Assembly: GCA_036937835.1 (NCBI GenBank)
Contig: CM072870.1
Span: forward strand, 3,494,501-3,558,500
Direction of reading: 5' to 3'
Length of the DNA: 64,000 nt
Source of the DNA: Pampus argenteus
Taxonomy: Eukaryota > Chordata > Actinopteri > Scombriformes > Stromateidae
The translations under genes were made by a program, and so were the position numbers. Under the pieces are notes generated by a model. The model had not been told where the DNA came from and ran no database searches. It was given only the letters and a program-made list of their open reading frames with translations. Shown in pieces: positions 1 through 14,100 of the stretch; the stretch's first letter is position 1, and each line of letters opens with the position of its first letter.

Positions 1-2129
1 AGTTCCAGGTACTTTCAGGCATTGCCTACAGTGCTATTGATTGTGATTGGTCAAGCAGATGTGACCTCACATCACAATAAGGACGACAGCAACAAACCAT
101 GATTTTACATATGTAGTAGGACAAATGATACTTTTAAAAAAGAGCAGTGAAGAACACTCTCTGCACAAAGTAACATGTCCAAGCTCTCACTAGTATCTGT
201 ATAGTGGAGTTCATATATACATATATACAACAGTTAGAAACCAAACAGCAATACCACATACAGCTAAACTATGCAGGAAAAAAAGTATTCTTCACTATAT
301 GAAATCAAACAAGACAAAATGAGGGATCACAGAGCGTGCAGTGAAGGAAACCAAACATCTATGTAGCTATTGGACTCACTGAAACAACTGGTTTTGTTCA
401 GCATATCTCATGTTCACATAATGTGACAGAAAATCATTTAAGACTGCCACTTGTTGTGGCCCACAATGGCTTACTTCATTGGTCTACTAGTCTTATCAAC
501 TTATGATCCAAAGCTGCAGAACAGCTAACAAACAGACCTTGAGGTTATGAGCAGCTTTGTCAACTGCAGGCCAAGGTCAGAGTGAAATTCTAATATTGAC
601 AGTTTTAGGTACATGATATGGTATAGCTAGTCCCATGTTTGTAAAATACAGTGGAGACACAAAGAGGACCTTATATTCCAACCACCCAGTGGAAAAGGAG
701 TATGATAAGTGTCGGTCCTAGTGAAGTGAATAGATATTAAATCTTAGTAAAGATAGAAGCTGTAACAGTGAATCCTTTCTCTGTTGTATCTGTTTCTCAA
801 CAACACCAGACATAAAGTGAATGATTCTGAACTGAGAAATCACTACTGATCAGACATTACAGTGAGATTTACCTCAGAATCAACATCACTCCACCCCCAC
901 CACCCCTAACACCATCTCCACCTCCATCTGCTCCACTCTGAGCTGCTGGACCTCATCTCTCTCTCTCTCTCTCTCTCTAAATGCACGGTGAGATAAGCTT
1001 TTAGTGGTTACTAATGACAACTGGGTTGTTGGGGATATTTTATTGTGAGTGAAACCTCAGGAACATGTTAAGCCATCTCTTTTATAGTATCCCACAAGGT
1101 TTGTTTGACTTCTTCTCCATTAATATAAGAAGTCATAGAAATCTCCCCACTGAACTGAGCTCTACTTCACTGTTAGAATGAAGTCAGTCATGTGTAATGA
1201 GCTGCTGGCTTAGTAAACCCAGCACTGAATACACACAGATTACAACATCACATTTGATGAAAAGCATTTTCTTAGTAAAACTGGCCCATTTACTGTGTAT
1301 ATAGTGCATATAAAATCAGTCCCTTACAGATACAATATATGTAAATGAATTACATTTGAAAACTAAATCGGTGGTTGTGATGATCACAGAGTGTACTTTA
1401 CTCTGTAGCTGCAGTTTAGATGTGTGCAGACTAGCTCTGTGTCGGGCGGATGTAACTAGAACATGGGATGTGATCCTGGGATGTAGATTTGTCTTTACAC
1501 GCATTTGTTTGGTGAACTACACTTGCCTGGTTCACCATAACGTGGGGACATGTCACCCAGTACGTTGATATTGCTCCTTTATGTTTTAATAGTTTGTGGA
1601 AAACAATGGATTTCTATGACATAAACTATATCACGCTGTAGATACACAGACAATATTTGTTAGTCAACTAATGTTGTCAAATCCAATAAATATTGAATGA
1701 ATAATTGAGGCAAGACACAACGTTATAGTCGTATAAACTTGCATACATGTATGACAGTAACTATGCTGTTTTTGTTTATCTAAATGTGCATAGTTCAGTC
1801 TTGGGGGTGAGTTCATCAAGTTCAGTCAGTTAAGGAGGGCTGAGCTGCACATAATAACTCTCTTTCTCCAGCCAGGAATCAAGTTTGGGATTTCACAAAC
1901 CATCAGTCTGGAATACCCCCCAGGAGCCTTTACACCAGTAGCCCTTTGTGTTATCTGTCTGCTGAACTTTTGTGCACTTGGATATAAACAAATACAGGAC
2001 TATAAGCTGTAGCATTCTATTCTAACACCTATTGGAAGTCAATGTATAAATGAAGTATGTGTGCAGTATGTGCATCATGCCATACATCTATACTGTCAAT
2101 GGAAGTTTGTTAGTGTTTTGACCACTTAC
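1..2129 (-). other. nfic 3' intron, no exon recognised
   Basis: Sequence downstream of the last visible nfic exon. I searched it by eye for the expected terminal NFI exons and found none. It holds a (CT)n tract at 956-978 and otherwise unique-looking AT-rich sequence. Confidence 0.6.
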
Positions 2130-5100
2130 TGGGTGATGTAGGGGAGTTTGCTCCCCCATCAGAGGAGGTGGTAGTGGCCTTGGACTCTGTAGACAGAGTT
2201 GGCCTGGAGAGGGAGGATGGGGTAGGAGCCAGGGTGGGTGCTGGTCCAGGAGGTACCAACATCTGAGAGGAGATGTAGTGACTGGGCACTTTAACCTGGT
2301 TGCTGCCATTCAGCTGGAAAAATCAGAGAGACACACAACACAATTTACTTGTATTTAAAAAAGTATATTGTTATATACTGTTAAAGTATACAGTGAGTGG
2401 CACATACATGCATTGCACAGTGCTTCTGTTAAAATTATAGCACCCTACTGTCTTTGTCTGTAGATGGAAATGGTGAACAATAAAAAAACACTTATTGAAA
2501 CTTAACTAGCAAGTTTTAGGAGCAGGATGACACCTCAACCATGTTTCTTCCGGGGGATTACTGAACTTTGAAGCTGATGTCTCTAAAATAGCACCTTTCT
2601 TTTTTGCTCTGTCTGACTGCTGATTTTCCTTTGCTATGGTTTTTGCGGTTGCCATGGTTACACAGAAAGCTATGTCAGCTACTGTCCTGCATACATGGAA
2701 AGTAATGCACTTACTGCTTACCGTTTGAAAGCACCTTTTCTCCTCGTTCCTGCAGATCCAGGACTGCAGGTGAGAAACTGCTGGCACTATGGCATTGCAA
2801 GTAGCTATGGTGTTAGCTTTCCTCGTCTTACAGAACAACAAATAAATAAAAAAGAGTAGAGGTGGACTATCTGTGTGTAATTATCTGTCAGCATAGTCAT
2901 TTCTTGTGCAAAAGTAGAGAAGATAGACAACAGCTCTGTGGCATACTTGTTTTAGAGCTGATCTTTTGACGGGTTGTACTCACTGAGCTGGGGGTCTGAT
3001 TGGCAGGGTCACAGGCCAATGAGACCAGATCTTTTAAAGGGTCCTGGGCCAGGTGAGGAGGATAGCGGATTGCTCCGTGAGGGAAGTATGAGGAGGATGG
3101 GAAATGAAGAGATGGGGACGGGTGGGGACTCCGTGACAGACCTGGACAGAGAGAGTGAGAAGAAACAACTAATTATATTTTGATCTGTGTTTATGATTAT
3201 GGGAGTAAAATATCAACATTCATAAGAATGTGCACAATTTAAGTGTGTGTGTGTGTGTGTGTGCTACTGACCACTGTGAACAGCAATCACTGGCCGATGG
3301 TGCTGAGTGAAGGACCCCAGTCTTGGTGAGTCTTCCTGGGGAGAGGGACTGTCCAGCTCTGCCTTCTTCACTGGAGGAGACAGACCTAAAACAGTGTTGG
3401 TGTTAAACAAAGCTGGCAGGCAATTAATTCATTATGTCATATAACATATTCAGTCATGCTTATGCTTTAGTAAAAAGTGCTATTTGTGTCGCTTAAACAA
3501 ACACTGGTGTTATTGCTCTTCTTTTTCAGTTACCTCCTTCCATGTCATCAGTCCAGTTTCTGGAGCTGCTGGCAGGAGAGGAAGGTGAGTGGTAATAGTC
3601 CCCTCCTGGACTGTCAGCCTCTTCCTCCATAGAGCCAGACTTATGACGCTTACTCCTGCAGACACAGACATTTAGATGACGGCCTTATGGTGCGATGTGT
3701 GCAGTGATGAAAGCAGAAAGCTTAAGAAAAAAACAGGTCTTCTTAAGTGTGTGTGTGTGTGTGTGTGTGTGTGATTACCCGCTAGATGAGGTGCTGGCCA
3801 GTGATCGTCTGAGGCTGACTGGCTGGTTGACAGACTGGTTGAGGTCGTAGGCCAGATGACCCTGCAGCTCCCCCATAGAGAAACTAGGTCCAACTCCTGT
3901 GACTACTGGAGCTACACACACAGGAAGAACACACACTGTGGTTATGATCTACATACTAAAAATTGAATATCAGCCTCTCAAAACTTCTATCTTTTGTTAC
4001 TATCTTTGGGCCAATTTAATGCAAAATGTCACACATGATGCAAATCAGGCATTCTAACTGGCTGGGTTTCTTCCTTTTGCTCAGTGTAACTCAAACTCAT
4101 ACATGAGGGGTTGGTGTAACAATAGTGACAGCTACTGTAAGTTGAGACTTACTTCTTGAGACTTGGACGAGCTCAGTGACACTGAAAACTCCTGATGTCA
4201 CAAAACTCTCCTGGAACTCTGGACCATCTGTAGACACACACATGTGACAGCAGTTAGACACTAAAGCTGCATTTGTGTGTGAGTGACAAGGCAGAAGCAG
4301 TTAGTTAATGTCAATCAATTCAATTGATACTGTATAACTTCTCCAATTAATGGTATGTGAATATACAGCACACCACTGTCCAGGTGCTTCATGCTTTTAT
4401 TTGTGCTTACACAGTCACATGGTCATTTTAATCTGAAAATTGTGTACTTTGGGTGGCTTGCTTTTACAGTTTGTTTCCACTTCTTATTCTTTATTTTGAA
4501 TGTTGGTTTCGTTTTGCACTGCGTGATATAATGATCAAGAGAGATAATTTAGCACACCATGCTATGGGTTCATATGTTGAAAACATTAGCAGTAGTCCTA
4601 ACAAGAAACCAGTGCTCCCCATCAGCTGTTAAGACAGCGCCCATCAATGATGAACAGTGTTTGCCTTATCACATTAGCCACTTGTGCAAAAGATGAAAAG
4701 CTGAATATCCTTTGAGACTTCTGGTTTTCAAATGAATCCGTCATGTATCAGATTAAACTGAGTTGATAATGTATTTAAGTAGTAGCTATGTATTGCATTT
4801 GTTCATATCACTGGGGTTCAGGAGGTAGATCACAGTCTATCACTATTCAGAACGTCGTTCAATTCCCAGCTCAAAGACACTGAAACCCAAATAGAGTGTG
4901 TGCGTGTGTGTGTGTGTGTGTGTGTGAGTGAATGGGTGATCATAGGCACTTTGGATAGAAAGCGTAAATCATTCCTGATTAGCAGGTTGGCACCCAGTAT
5001 GGCAGCATCTGCTCTCAGTGTGAATGAATGTATTGTGAAGATATATTACAGAATAACTTAAGTGCACCTTCTTATGTAGACTGAAGAATAGAATGATCCT

Positions 5101-8100
5101 CTAAACTCTCACAATTTATATTACCCATGGTGGCGGTTCGACTGTCCTCCTGATCAGAACCCACTCCTGTACGACTGGGACTGCTGCTTTGCTCTGCCTC
5201 TACAGAGACAGAAAGAGAAGGCAAGATGATTACGTACAACATTAGAAACATTTACTGCTGTACAAAAAAAACGACACATATTTAGGATTTAGATGGCATC
5301 AAGGAAATGTTTAATTAGCTGTGAAAGAACGAAAAGGAAAGGCAAAAACAGCATCTGGACAGTGACAACACTCACTTTACTATCTAGCTTTACAAAGGCC
5401 TCTAAGTCAGTTCCTGAGACTAACACCATTCACTATTACAAACACTGAAGAGCATCAGAGCATCGCACTGGCACAAAGTCTCCAACTCAATCAAATTACA
5501 CACAATCGACAAGAAAACTGCCTGGCCTATTGGAATAAAATGACCAATACGCAACACAAGCTCAACTGTTACTTGGCCCTAAAACACAGCTACACATTAG
5601 CCCTGTATATCAGCACTACAGCTGATGAAAAGCTGATGAAAACACTGATGATGACAGACAGTCAGCACAGCCTGGCGATCGAAACAAGGAGACCCAGACA
5701 AACACGGTTACAGTGTTCTCACTGTGTTATCTGACAGAGGTGAATATCTTCACAAAGCAGCAAAATAGACCGTTGCCACATTTAAGTTCTTTTCAGTGAT
5801 GTCATGTTATATTACACTGGTGAGTAGAATGTTATTATAATTGATAGAAGTGATAGAAAATTGTATCTGTGTTTGTATTGAATATGAATTATGAAGGGTG
5901 CGGTGTCTCGGTGCACTGTGGTCAAGGATGTGTACAACGTGACCACAATGTCCCGGTTTAAATCATTATACAGTCCTTCAGCACAGCCAGCTAGCAACTA
6001 GCGATGGCAAAGACTTGGTGATAAATGAATCATTGGCGTTGTTGACGTTCAGGCATCTTTTCTTCTAATTGGGTGCTGTACACATGTTATGCCAGCAGAG
6101 GGCAGGGCACAGTAATACATTTGGTTATGACGGACATTTTGACTTGTCACACAGGTGTAACTAATAACATCGATAATGGCTACTTTCCATTAGGGGTGCC
6201 AGGCGAGCAGGCTGTGTGTGTTGCTGAGTTACAGCCGTGTCTACAACCACAGTATTAAAAGCACAGTCCTGACACCGATGCCACAGAGTGTCAGAACTCA
6301 CCTTCAACAGATCTTCTGTTCCCCTGGCTGGCTGTTGATTGTGTTTCATTCTGCAGTCAGTTGATATTTAATGTATTGCTGCAGAGACCTGGTGTCGCTG
6401 GTGCAACTAGTCACTGGTGCTGTTGTATCTGTGCTGTTCTATCCCATCATTCTGCTGCTTCGTTGTGTTACTGAATGAGACTCCTTCAGCTCCTGAAGCC
6501 ACAATATAAAAACCAGATGTGAACACTGAGTTCCCTTTCAGTTGTTTTTGGACTCAACCCGTAGTTGCATTAAACATAATTATACAAATGGTTTCAACCA
6601 ACCAATGAGGGTGAAGCACTCAGTTCAGAACTTCTGTGTCACTAATATAGCAGCTCTGAGTATGAATCAAAAACACTCACGGCTCTTAGAGAATCTTTAA
6701 GAACTACTTAACAAGTAACAAGTATCGCACATATTCTTTTAAATTATATTCCAAGGACGATAATTCCCAATGAGTTCAATGACCTTCTGTTGACAAAATC
6801 TCCCAAATTAAAAGTATGATCTGCCAGTCTGTACACCACAGGCTGGCAGGATCAGAGGTAGCAAAGTACAGAACATTGATGTTGGCAGCCGCTTGCTGTG
6901 TGAAAGCACCTTTAGTCTTGTGTACTTGCACACAAGTAATATCACAATTTAATCAAGAGAATCCTGTTAATCTTACTGTACATTCCTTCTCCAAAAAGAG
7001 CACTTCATGAACTTTCTTCTTGCAACACCTTCAGGCCAAAATATTTCATAATCTAATAAGTAGATGCCCATGATGTTTCCTGAGCATGTTCATGCTCCCC
7101 AGAGGAATTTTAAACCATTTAGATGGAAAAAGGGACTGTTTGTATACAGGTTTTTATATCCAACATCTTCATATTGCAGGGTGTAATCAACATTTGAGCC
7201 TCTAGAGACTTCTGACAGGGCAGTATTTATTTATTTAATGTTGACTTGTCTCTTCTAGCAGTGAGAGTGATTATAAAAACACTATAGACGTGTCCTTGTG
7301 TTATAAGCTCTGGAGTTGCTTCTGTTGCAGCTATAAAGATTCCACATCAGAAGTTGATCCATTCAGTCAGTGGAAGTCTCTGCATTGTAGGTTTAATGTT
7401 GATGTAAACACAAAACAATCATACAATGTGTCAAGGCATCCATCTTTCTCTTAAAATGTACGATTATATATGACGTGCAATGGTTTTTACTGACATGACT
7501 TTTAAGAAATGGAATCGTTGCATAGTTTCACTGATAAAGTGTTTCCAGTCCAATTAGTGACTTTTTTTTCCAAACTGAATAAATGAGTGGTAATGAAATG
7601 GTCATTCAAACTATCAAGCAGTCTAAATAGCAGTTGCACTAAACCTTGCCTCTTCAGCAGCGTGACTAGTTCTCTACTCAGATTAAGTAAACTTCGTCAA
7701 ACATAAAACATTTCTCTGAAATGTCTTTAAATGTGTTCTTCAGTGAGTTATTTTTCCAATGTTCCTCCTTCCTTCCTTCCTTCTCCTCCTTTCTCTTTTT
7801 CCACTCCTCCCGTCATGTGATCTGCCGGCTTTTCTCTTGTTTTTGCTCTCAGCTCCTGTGATGTGGAATGGAGAATTTACCCTCAAATGCCCCTGGTTAA
7901 CTAATTACAGTATACAATGTGTTATCACAGTTTTCTATCTAGTTTCTTTTAAATAATGTGTTTAAAATATGTGGCATTTCAACATTTCATACAGTCTTTT
8001 GGATTCTAATATTTACTTTCTCTTCCACTTCATTTCCATTTCATTTCAGGCAACCAGTATTATCCAACTGACAGGACTAAGCCTGGGTTTAAAACAATTG

Positions 8101-11100
8101 TATGCAGGCTAATCCATCATGAATGCAAGCGATTAAGCCTGATAATGTTGTGTTAGGGGAAATGTTCAATGTGCACACCGTGAAGTCTTAACATTAGAGC
8201 TGTCAAGTGGTAATCATCTTGCTGAAATAGATGCATTCATCCAAATATGTTATTTTCCTGTTGAATTCTGCATATTTTTGCCTTTTAAGTGTATATTCAT
8301 CCTGATTTTTGGGAATAGTATGTGTAACTAAAGTAATTTATGATCAAGGGTCTTTTAACCACAACTTCTTCTTTAGTGAATAGAGCTGGCTCAGGTGTTT
8401 TTGTTTTACTTTTTTGGTGCATAATGCAAAGTGTTTTAATGGACCAATAATGTATAGTAAGAGTACAAAGCTAGATTAGATTTAAACAATAAATATAACC
8501 CAGTCAGGTGTGGCTGTGTGGTGAAATTGTATTTTTCATGAAGCCAAAAAGGTAAATGATGTAATTATATAATCATCTTTTCAACAATTATATCCTGGTT
8601 TTAGCCAACAGTCCTCTAGTTTGACTGCAGTAAGGTCAGATAATGTAATAGCATTACAAATGGGAGGACAGCACGCACCACCACAGCGTTATTGGCTGGC
8701 TGGGTGTGTCCTGAGTGAAACCTAGTGTCTTCCACTTTCAATTCACCAACATGATTTGCTGGAATTTCTGTTTATTACACAACCATCCACAGCCTGCAAC
8801 TAAAACTATGGCTTCTCTTTCAGTTACCACTTTATATTGAAAGAATGCTTTCTTGAATTTGCAACATATTTTTGTCCTAATGATATATGGTATTAAAAAA
8901 GAAGAATAGTGCTTCTGAACATAATTGTCATCCAAACCAGCCTCATGTTAAATAATAACTTCCAGAGCACCGCTAGTAACTAAATCACATTGTTTTATAA
9001 GGTATCGAAAGAAAGAGTTTCATAGACATAAAACAGTGATACCTGTAGTTAAGTAGTGCTGGTAGGTGATGGTGTATATTTATAGTGTATTTATATATAT
9101 ATATATATATTTAATGTATTTTATGTGTATTTTAATTGTTTTATTGTTTTATGGTTTCTCACACAAAGGCAAAGAGCCGGGCTTCTACAAGCTTCAATTA
9201 TTGAAAAGAATGTGAAGCGTTAGCCTCCTTACAGCTAGTCTGCTTAGAAAATCAAATCTAGGTCTTCCATCTGATTCGAGAGATGCAGCGAAGCTAAAAA
9301 TAACGTGGGAACCCACATCAATACTCAAACTGTTGACACACACACGCACCCACACACACACACACACACACACACTGTAGGCCTAACAAGCAATGTGCAG
9401 ATGTGCAAGATTACGTGAGCACTATGCAGCGAGCACCGCGCTGTAGAGATGTGATAGCATAAGACCATTTAGGTGATTCAAGCTTCTATCTCCACCTGCT
9501 TCAATCCCTCATGTCACTGCTGTCTGTCAGACATCTTCATTCACAACAATCTTATCTCTTGTATATACAAACACAGTAAGACCAACTCCCATTTTCTTGT
9601 CATTTCTCATTAAGTCCAATGGAGCCTCTTGTTGTCCATGCACATTGGTTCTCAATACAAATAGTTGCACACAGTCCATCTCTCTCACTTTCTAAGACCG
9701 TGTTCAGAACGACTACACCAGTGCCCTCGTTCCTTTGAATGGAATCACTCCATTGATGCAGCAGGGGTGTCAATATACACATAACTATCACCATCATCTT
9801 TGACAAACTGCACGTTGTTCCTGTTTCCATGGAGGACATCAAAATATCCGTTCTCTGAACACCATCACAGTTGAAGCAAAATCTCTGTATTGCTGATACA
9901 TTTCACGCAGCGCTTCCACCGTTTTCTGAAACGATCTTCCTACAAACCACCCTCTCACTTTTCTCTCTATTAGACCTTCCACAGTTATGAATCTCTGAAC
10001 AAAGACTGGATGATGACTCAGAGGTCTAGAACCAGGCAGGTGCTCCGTTCATGTGAACGGTTCAGGCTGTACAAAGCTAACACCATGCCACTACCTACAT
10101 GCGGTTTATACTCAATAGATTTTATGTGAAGATATTTTTAGTGTGTATTTTTTACTGTGAAACAGAAAGTGCTGATAAGGACAATTGATTCCCCTATTTC
10201 AGGCCTGCACACTCACTTCGGGCTATGTGTTTACCGAGAAAAACCAATCTGTGCGTGTTATTAATCCTCTAGGTTGCATAACGGTGACAATAAAATCCAT
10301 CAACATTAAAGGATAAGGCTGGAGATTTTTCTTCATGTCAACAAACCTCATGCACAGAGCCAAACCAACACTGAACTCCTACTAAGTATTGTGTGTGTAG
10401 CTAAAGACTGATATACCGTATTCCTCCTCTTAAACACACATCAATGAGTGACAGCAGTAAGGAGAGAGCTTCCTTGTACAGCTGGAACGTGCAATTCGCA
10501 TTGATGCCTGCCATACAAGGAACTTCTCTCCTGAGTTATAATCTTATCGCTGTGACTCACTGATGTTTTTGGACATAAACAGAGGTCTACTGCACAAAGG
10601 AATAAAATATATCAGGCTTTGGAGACACACATATTTCTAAGTAGGATAAGTTCATTGCTGATTTGGCTGTGCACATGAGATTTTTTGAGAGTAAGAATTA
10701 TTCTTTAATGTATGTTTTGGTACATACCTCTCTCTTGTACATAGTAAGCGAGGTAGAGGTCGAGCTCTTTGATGGAGACAGAGATGTGTCGAGGCTGGAC
10801 ACAGAGGACTGGATTGGCGCACTGGCCTCCTTTCACCAGCCGCTCTCCATCTGTGCTTTCCAATGGGATTCCTTTGAACAGGATGACCATCACCAGGTCC
10901 AACCTCCACACCTGGGAAAAGACAAAGCACAATAAGTACTGTTTAATGTGACAATATACCATGTGGAATCACTGCCTTCCTTTCGGGTGTACGATAGTTT
11001 CAAGTCATCTATATTGGCAAATGGATTTTTCTGATGTTAAAAAAGGGAATTAAGTGTGTTTCCATTAACTGAGATAGAGCCAATGAAACAGGTTTCCCAA

Positions 11101-14100
11101 AACGTCATAAACGTCTGTCAGGTAGGTAGCAGTAATGCTAAAAAAAGACATCATCTGCAGAGAGGAAAATCAGAGACATTCAGCCATACTGCACTGTTGA
11201 TACTGTCAGACTGTCTAAAATAGTTGGGACTGTTTTCTGGCAAAGACCAGATGACTTTTGCCTAAAACATTTTCCTTTCTTTCTTAGCTGGCTCAAACAG
11301 TTACAAATCTGTGTGTCTTTTGCGGCTTGTTATCTTTCTCTTGTAGTTTTTGCTCCACTGTTCACCCTCAAAATGGTGAGTGCGGCTACTTTTCTTTCAG
11401 TTTATAAAAAAACAACACTCTTCTAGGACTGCAACTGATTATTTTCATTATCAATGAATCTGACAATTATTTACTTGATTTAACAATTAGTTGTTTGGTC
11501 TGTAAAATATCAGATAAAGGTGAAAAATGTCAATCACTGTCTAATTCAGTCTAAGCTGACGTCCCCAAATACCTTGTTTTGTACCGACCAACACTGCACA
11601 ACCCAAAGATATTCAGTTTACTGTCATAGAGGAGTGAAAAAACTGTTTATGACTGAAAATATTTCACTAAATTCATATAAACCTGTAACTGCCAGACTAA
11701 CAACACTGTGGTTTGTCCTGTTTACTAAACAAATCCAGCAGCTCTGTTTCTGAACCATAAAACATACAAATAAATATGAATGAGATGCGATGATAGTTAG
11801 ACAGACAGATTGTGTATCATTATGACCAATTCACAAAACATCTTGTTAATAAAACTATGATGTATCCATGTGATTTTTATTTCGGATTAAATCTCACAAG
11901 AAAATGCAGACATCAAATTTCAATCTGAAGTGACAAAAAATACCATACCTACCCTCTCTCAAGCCAAAAGCAAAAATCTAAACAATGCATAGTTGAGAAA
12001 CATTTATATTCGCCTGTAAACCATCTGCTCTTTTATATTTGTTTTGGTTGGAAGTTCTGAATTCATCAACATTTACATATTATCCTGGCTTCCTGATGTA
12101 AACATAACTGGAAGTGAACATTTATGGTATTATCAGGCAGAATTTAGTTTACCTTGTCAGCTTGTCGCAGACAGTCTATGCGTCTCATTTTGCCTTTCTG
12201 GTCAGGGTTGGACAGGACGCAACACGCAGCTTTCTTCCCAGTGACTGACAGGACGAAGTCTTCTCTGCATTCAGGTCTAATGTCCTTTCTTAACTTGGCC
12301 AAAAGACGACTGGCCCACTTCTGCTTCACCTAGGGACACAATAATATTGTACAGTGTATATGCATATATACAAACATATCAGACACAACTCAATATTCAA
12401 AGCAGAGCATTTTTATATGTATTAAAACATGTCTGGAGAGGATTTCTGCTTTCTACTTGATTTGTATACACAAAATCCGCCCACCTCTGCCTTCTCCCCG
12501 AGCAGTTCGTCTTTGACAGCTCTCTCTTCTTCTTTAGTCATCCTTTTCTCATATTTTTTGAAGTACTTCCTTTTCCTGGCCTGGAGGTTGAACCATGTGT
12601 AGGCGAAGGCACGGACCTGGGGCAGCAGAGCCTCAATGAACGGATGGAACTCATCCTACAGACACACAAATGTAAATACACACACATACGCAGAGTTATC
12701 AGTAGGCAAACCAACTTTAACCTCTACTTCCTCAGTTAGAACATATGGCATTGGTTGTATTATCAGGCAACAACACAGCGGAGCTAACAGTCTGGTCATC
12801 CTGATATGGATGTGTTAGAAATATACTGCCAACAAGAGCTGCAGCTAGAAGTCAATTAATCAAATAGTTAACTAATTGATAAGTGATTAACTCTTTCAGT
12901 CATTTTTAAGTAACAATTCCAAACACTGTGTGGTTCCAGCTTTTCAAATCTCTGTGCCCTACTGCCTACACTGTTCATCTTTGACTAGAAAATCACCACC
13001 TATGATAAAACCAATACCAACCCATCTGGACCGAACACACATACTGTCAACAAATTACAGGATTAGGTTGGGTAAAGCCACAAGGTATGAATGCAATGCT
13101 GATGACAAAAAATATCATTACTATTACACTACAGTTACTGTTGGAATATTTGAAAATATTATTTTGTGTTAAACCCAGTGAACGGTCTCTAAACCCCACT
13201 AGATAAGTCTCTCCAGGGATATTGTAGTAAAATATATCATTTTTAAAGTTCGCTCCGCATCTATTTATCCTCCATAAAACACTGAAGGGTGTGCTCCTTG
13301 GAGACAACCGAGGCAGCCAGATGAACTTTAAACCAGACATGGTTCAGCTTTTAGTGGTCTCACAGCACATAAATACACATTTCACTCATGTTGTATTGGC
13401 CTAACAGTAACTGCAGGGCTGGGCACTTCCAAAGCTCAGGTGACCTACACTTCCTCATTGAGTCCAGTCCTATCGTACTGGTGTGCAAGGAGCTGTTATT
13501 TATGCATGATCATTGCACACAAGTCAGAATGCTGAAAGAGCACATTGGTCAAAAAAACAACACCTCAGAGTCTGCAGTCTCCATTTCAGCTGCAGCTTCT
13601 ATGTAGGGTCATCACTACATTACACACTGTATTATTATATCATAGCTGCTTTAACTCGAGGTCCACTGCTCTCTTGTAGTTGTTGTTTTTGACCACTCAC
13701 ACGGTCTCAGTCGGTGGATGGGGTTTGCTCAGTTGCCATGAACTGTTTAAACGTCTTTATTCAGAATATATACCAAATGATGGAAAGCTTTTAAATATGT
13801 GAGCAAACCCCATTCACTGCTGAAGATCATGAGATGTTGTCGAAAGCTCCAGAATGAGCTAGGGGAGCCTCGAGTTACGATTGTTTCCAAACTTTCACAC
13901 CCTCAACTATAAGGTTCATCATTTACCCAACAATTTCCTTCATGGATGGGAACAAAATGTTTGTTCTAAATTGTTTTAACTTGTGCGTCTGTATCAGGTT
14001 TTTATTTTTTTTACTTATTTATTTGATGACCTAAATGCAGTCTCACTTGCAACATAAATATCCTTACAGGATTTGTTGTAGCAGATACAAATATGCTTGC

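Noticed and set aside
854..960. Minus-strand segment with a GTAAAT donor as a further nfic exon
   Set aside because: Its translation has no resemblance to the NFI C-terminus and hits a stop.
12330..12484. Read-through instead of a 155-bp intron in the nfic DNA-binding domain
   Set aside because: The frame beyond the weak-looking GTGGGC donor meets a stop, and splicing restores an exact match to the family with a total of 532 bp.
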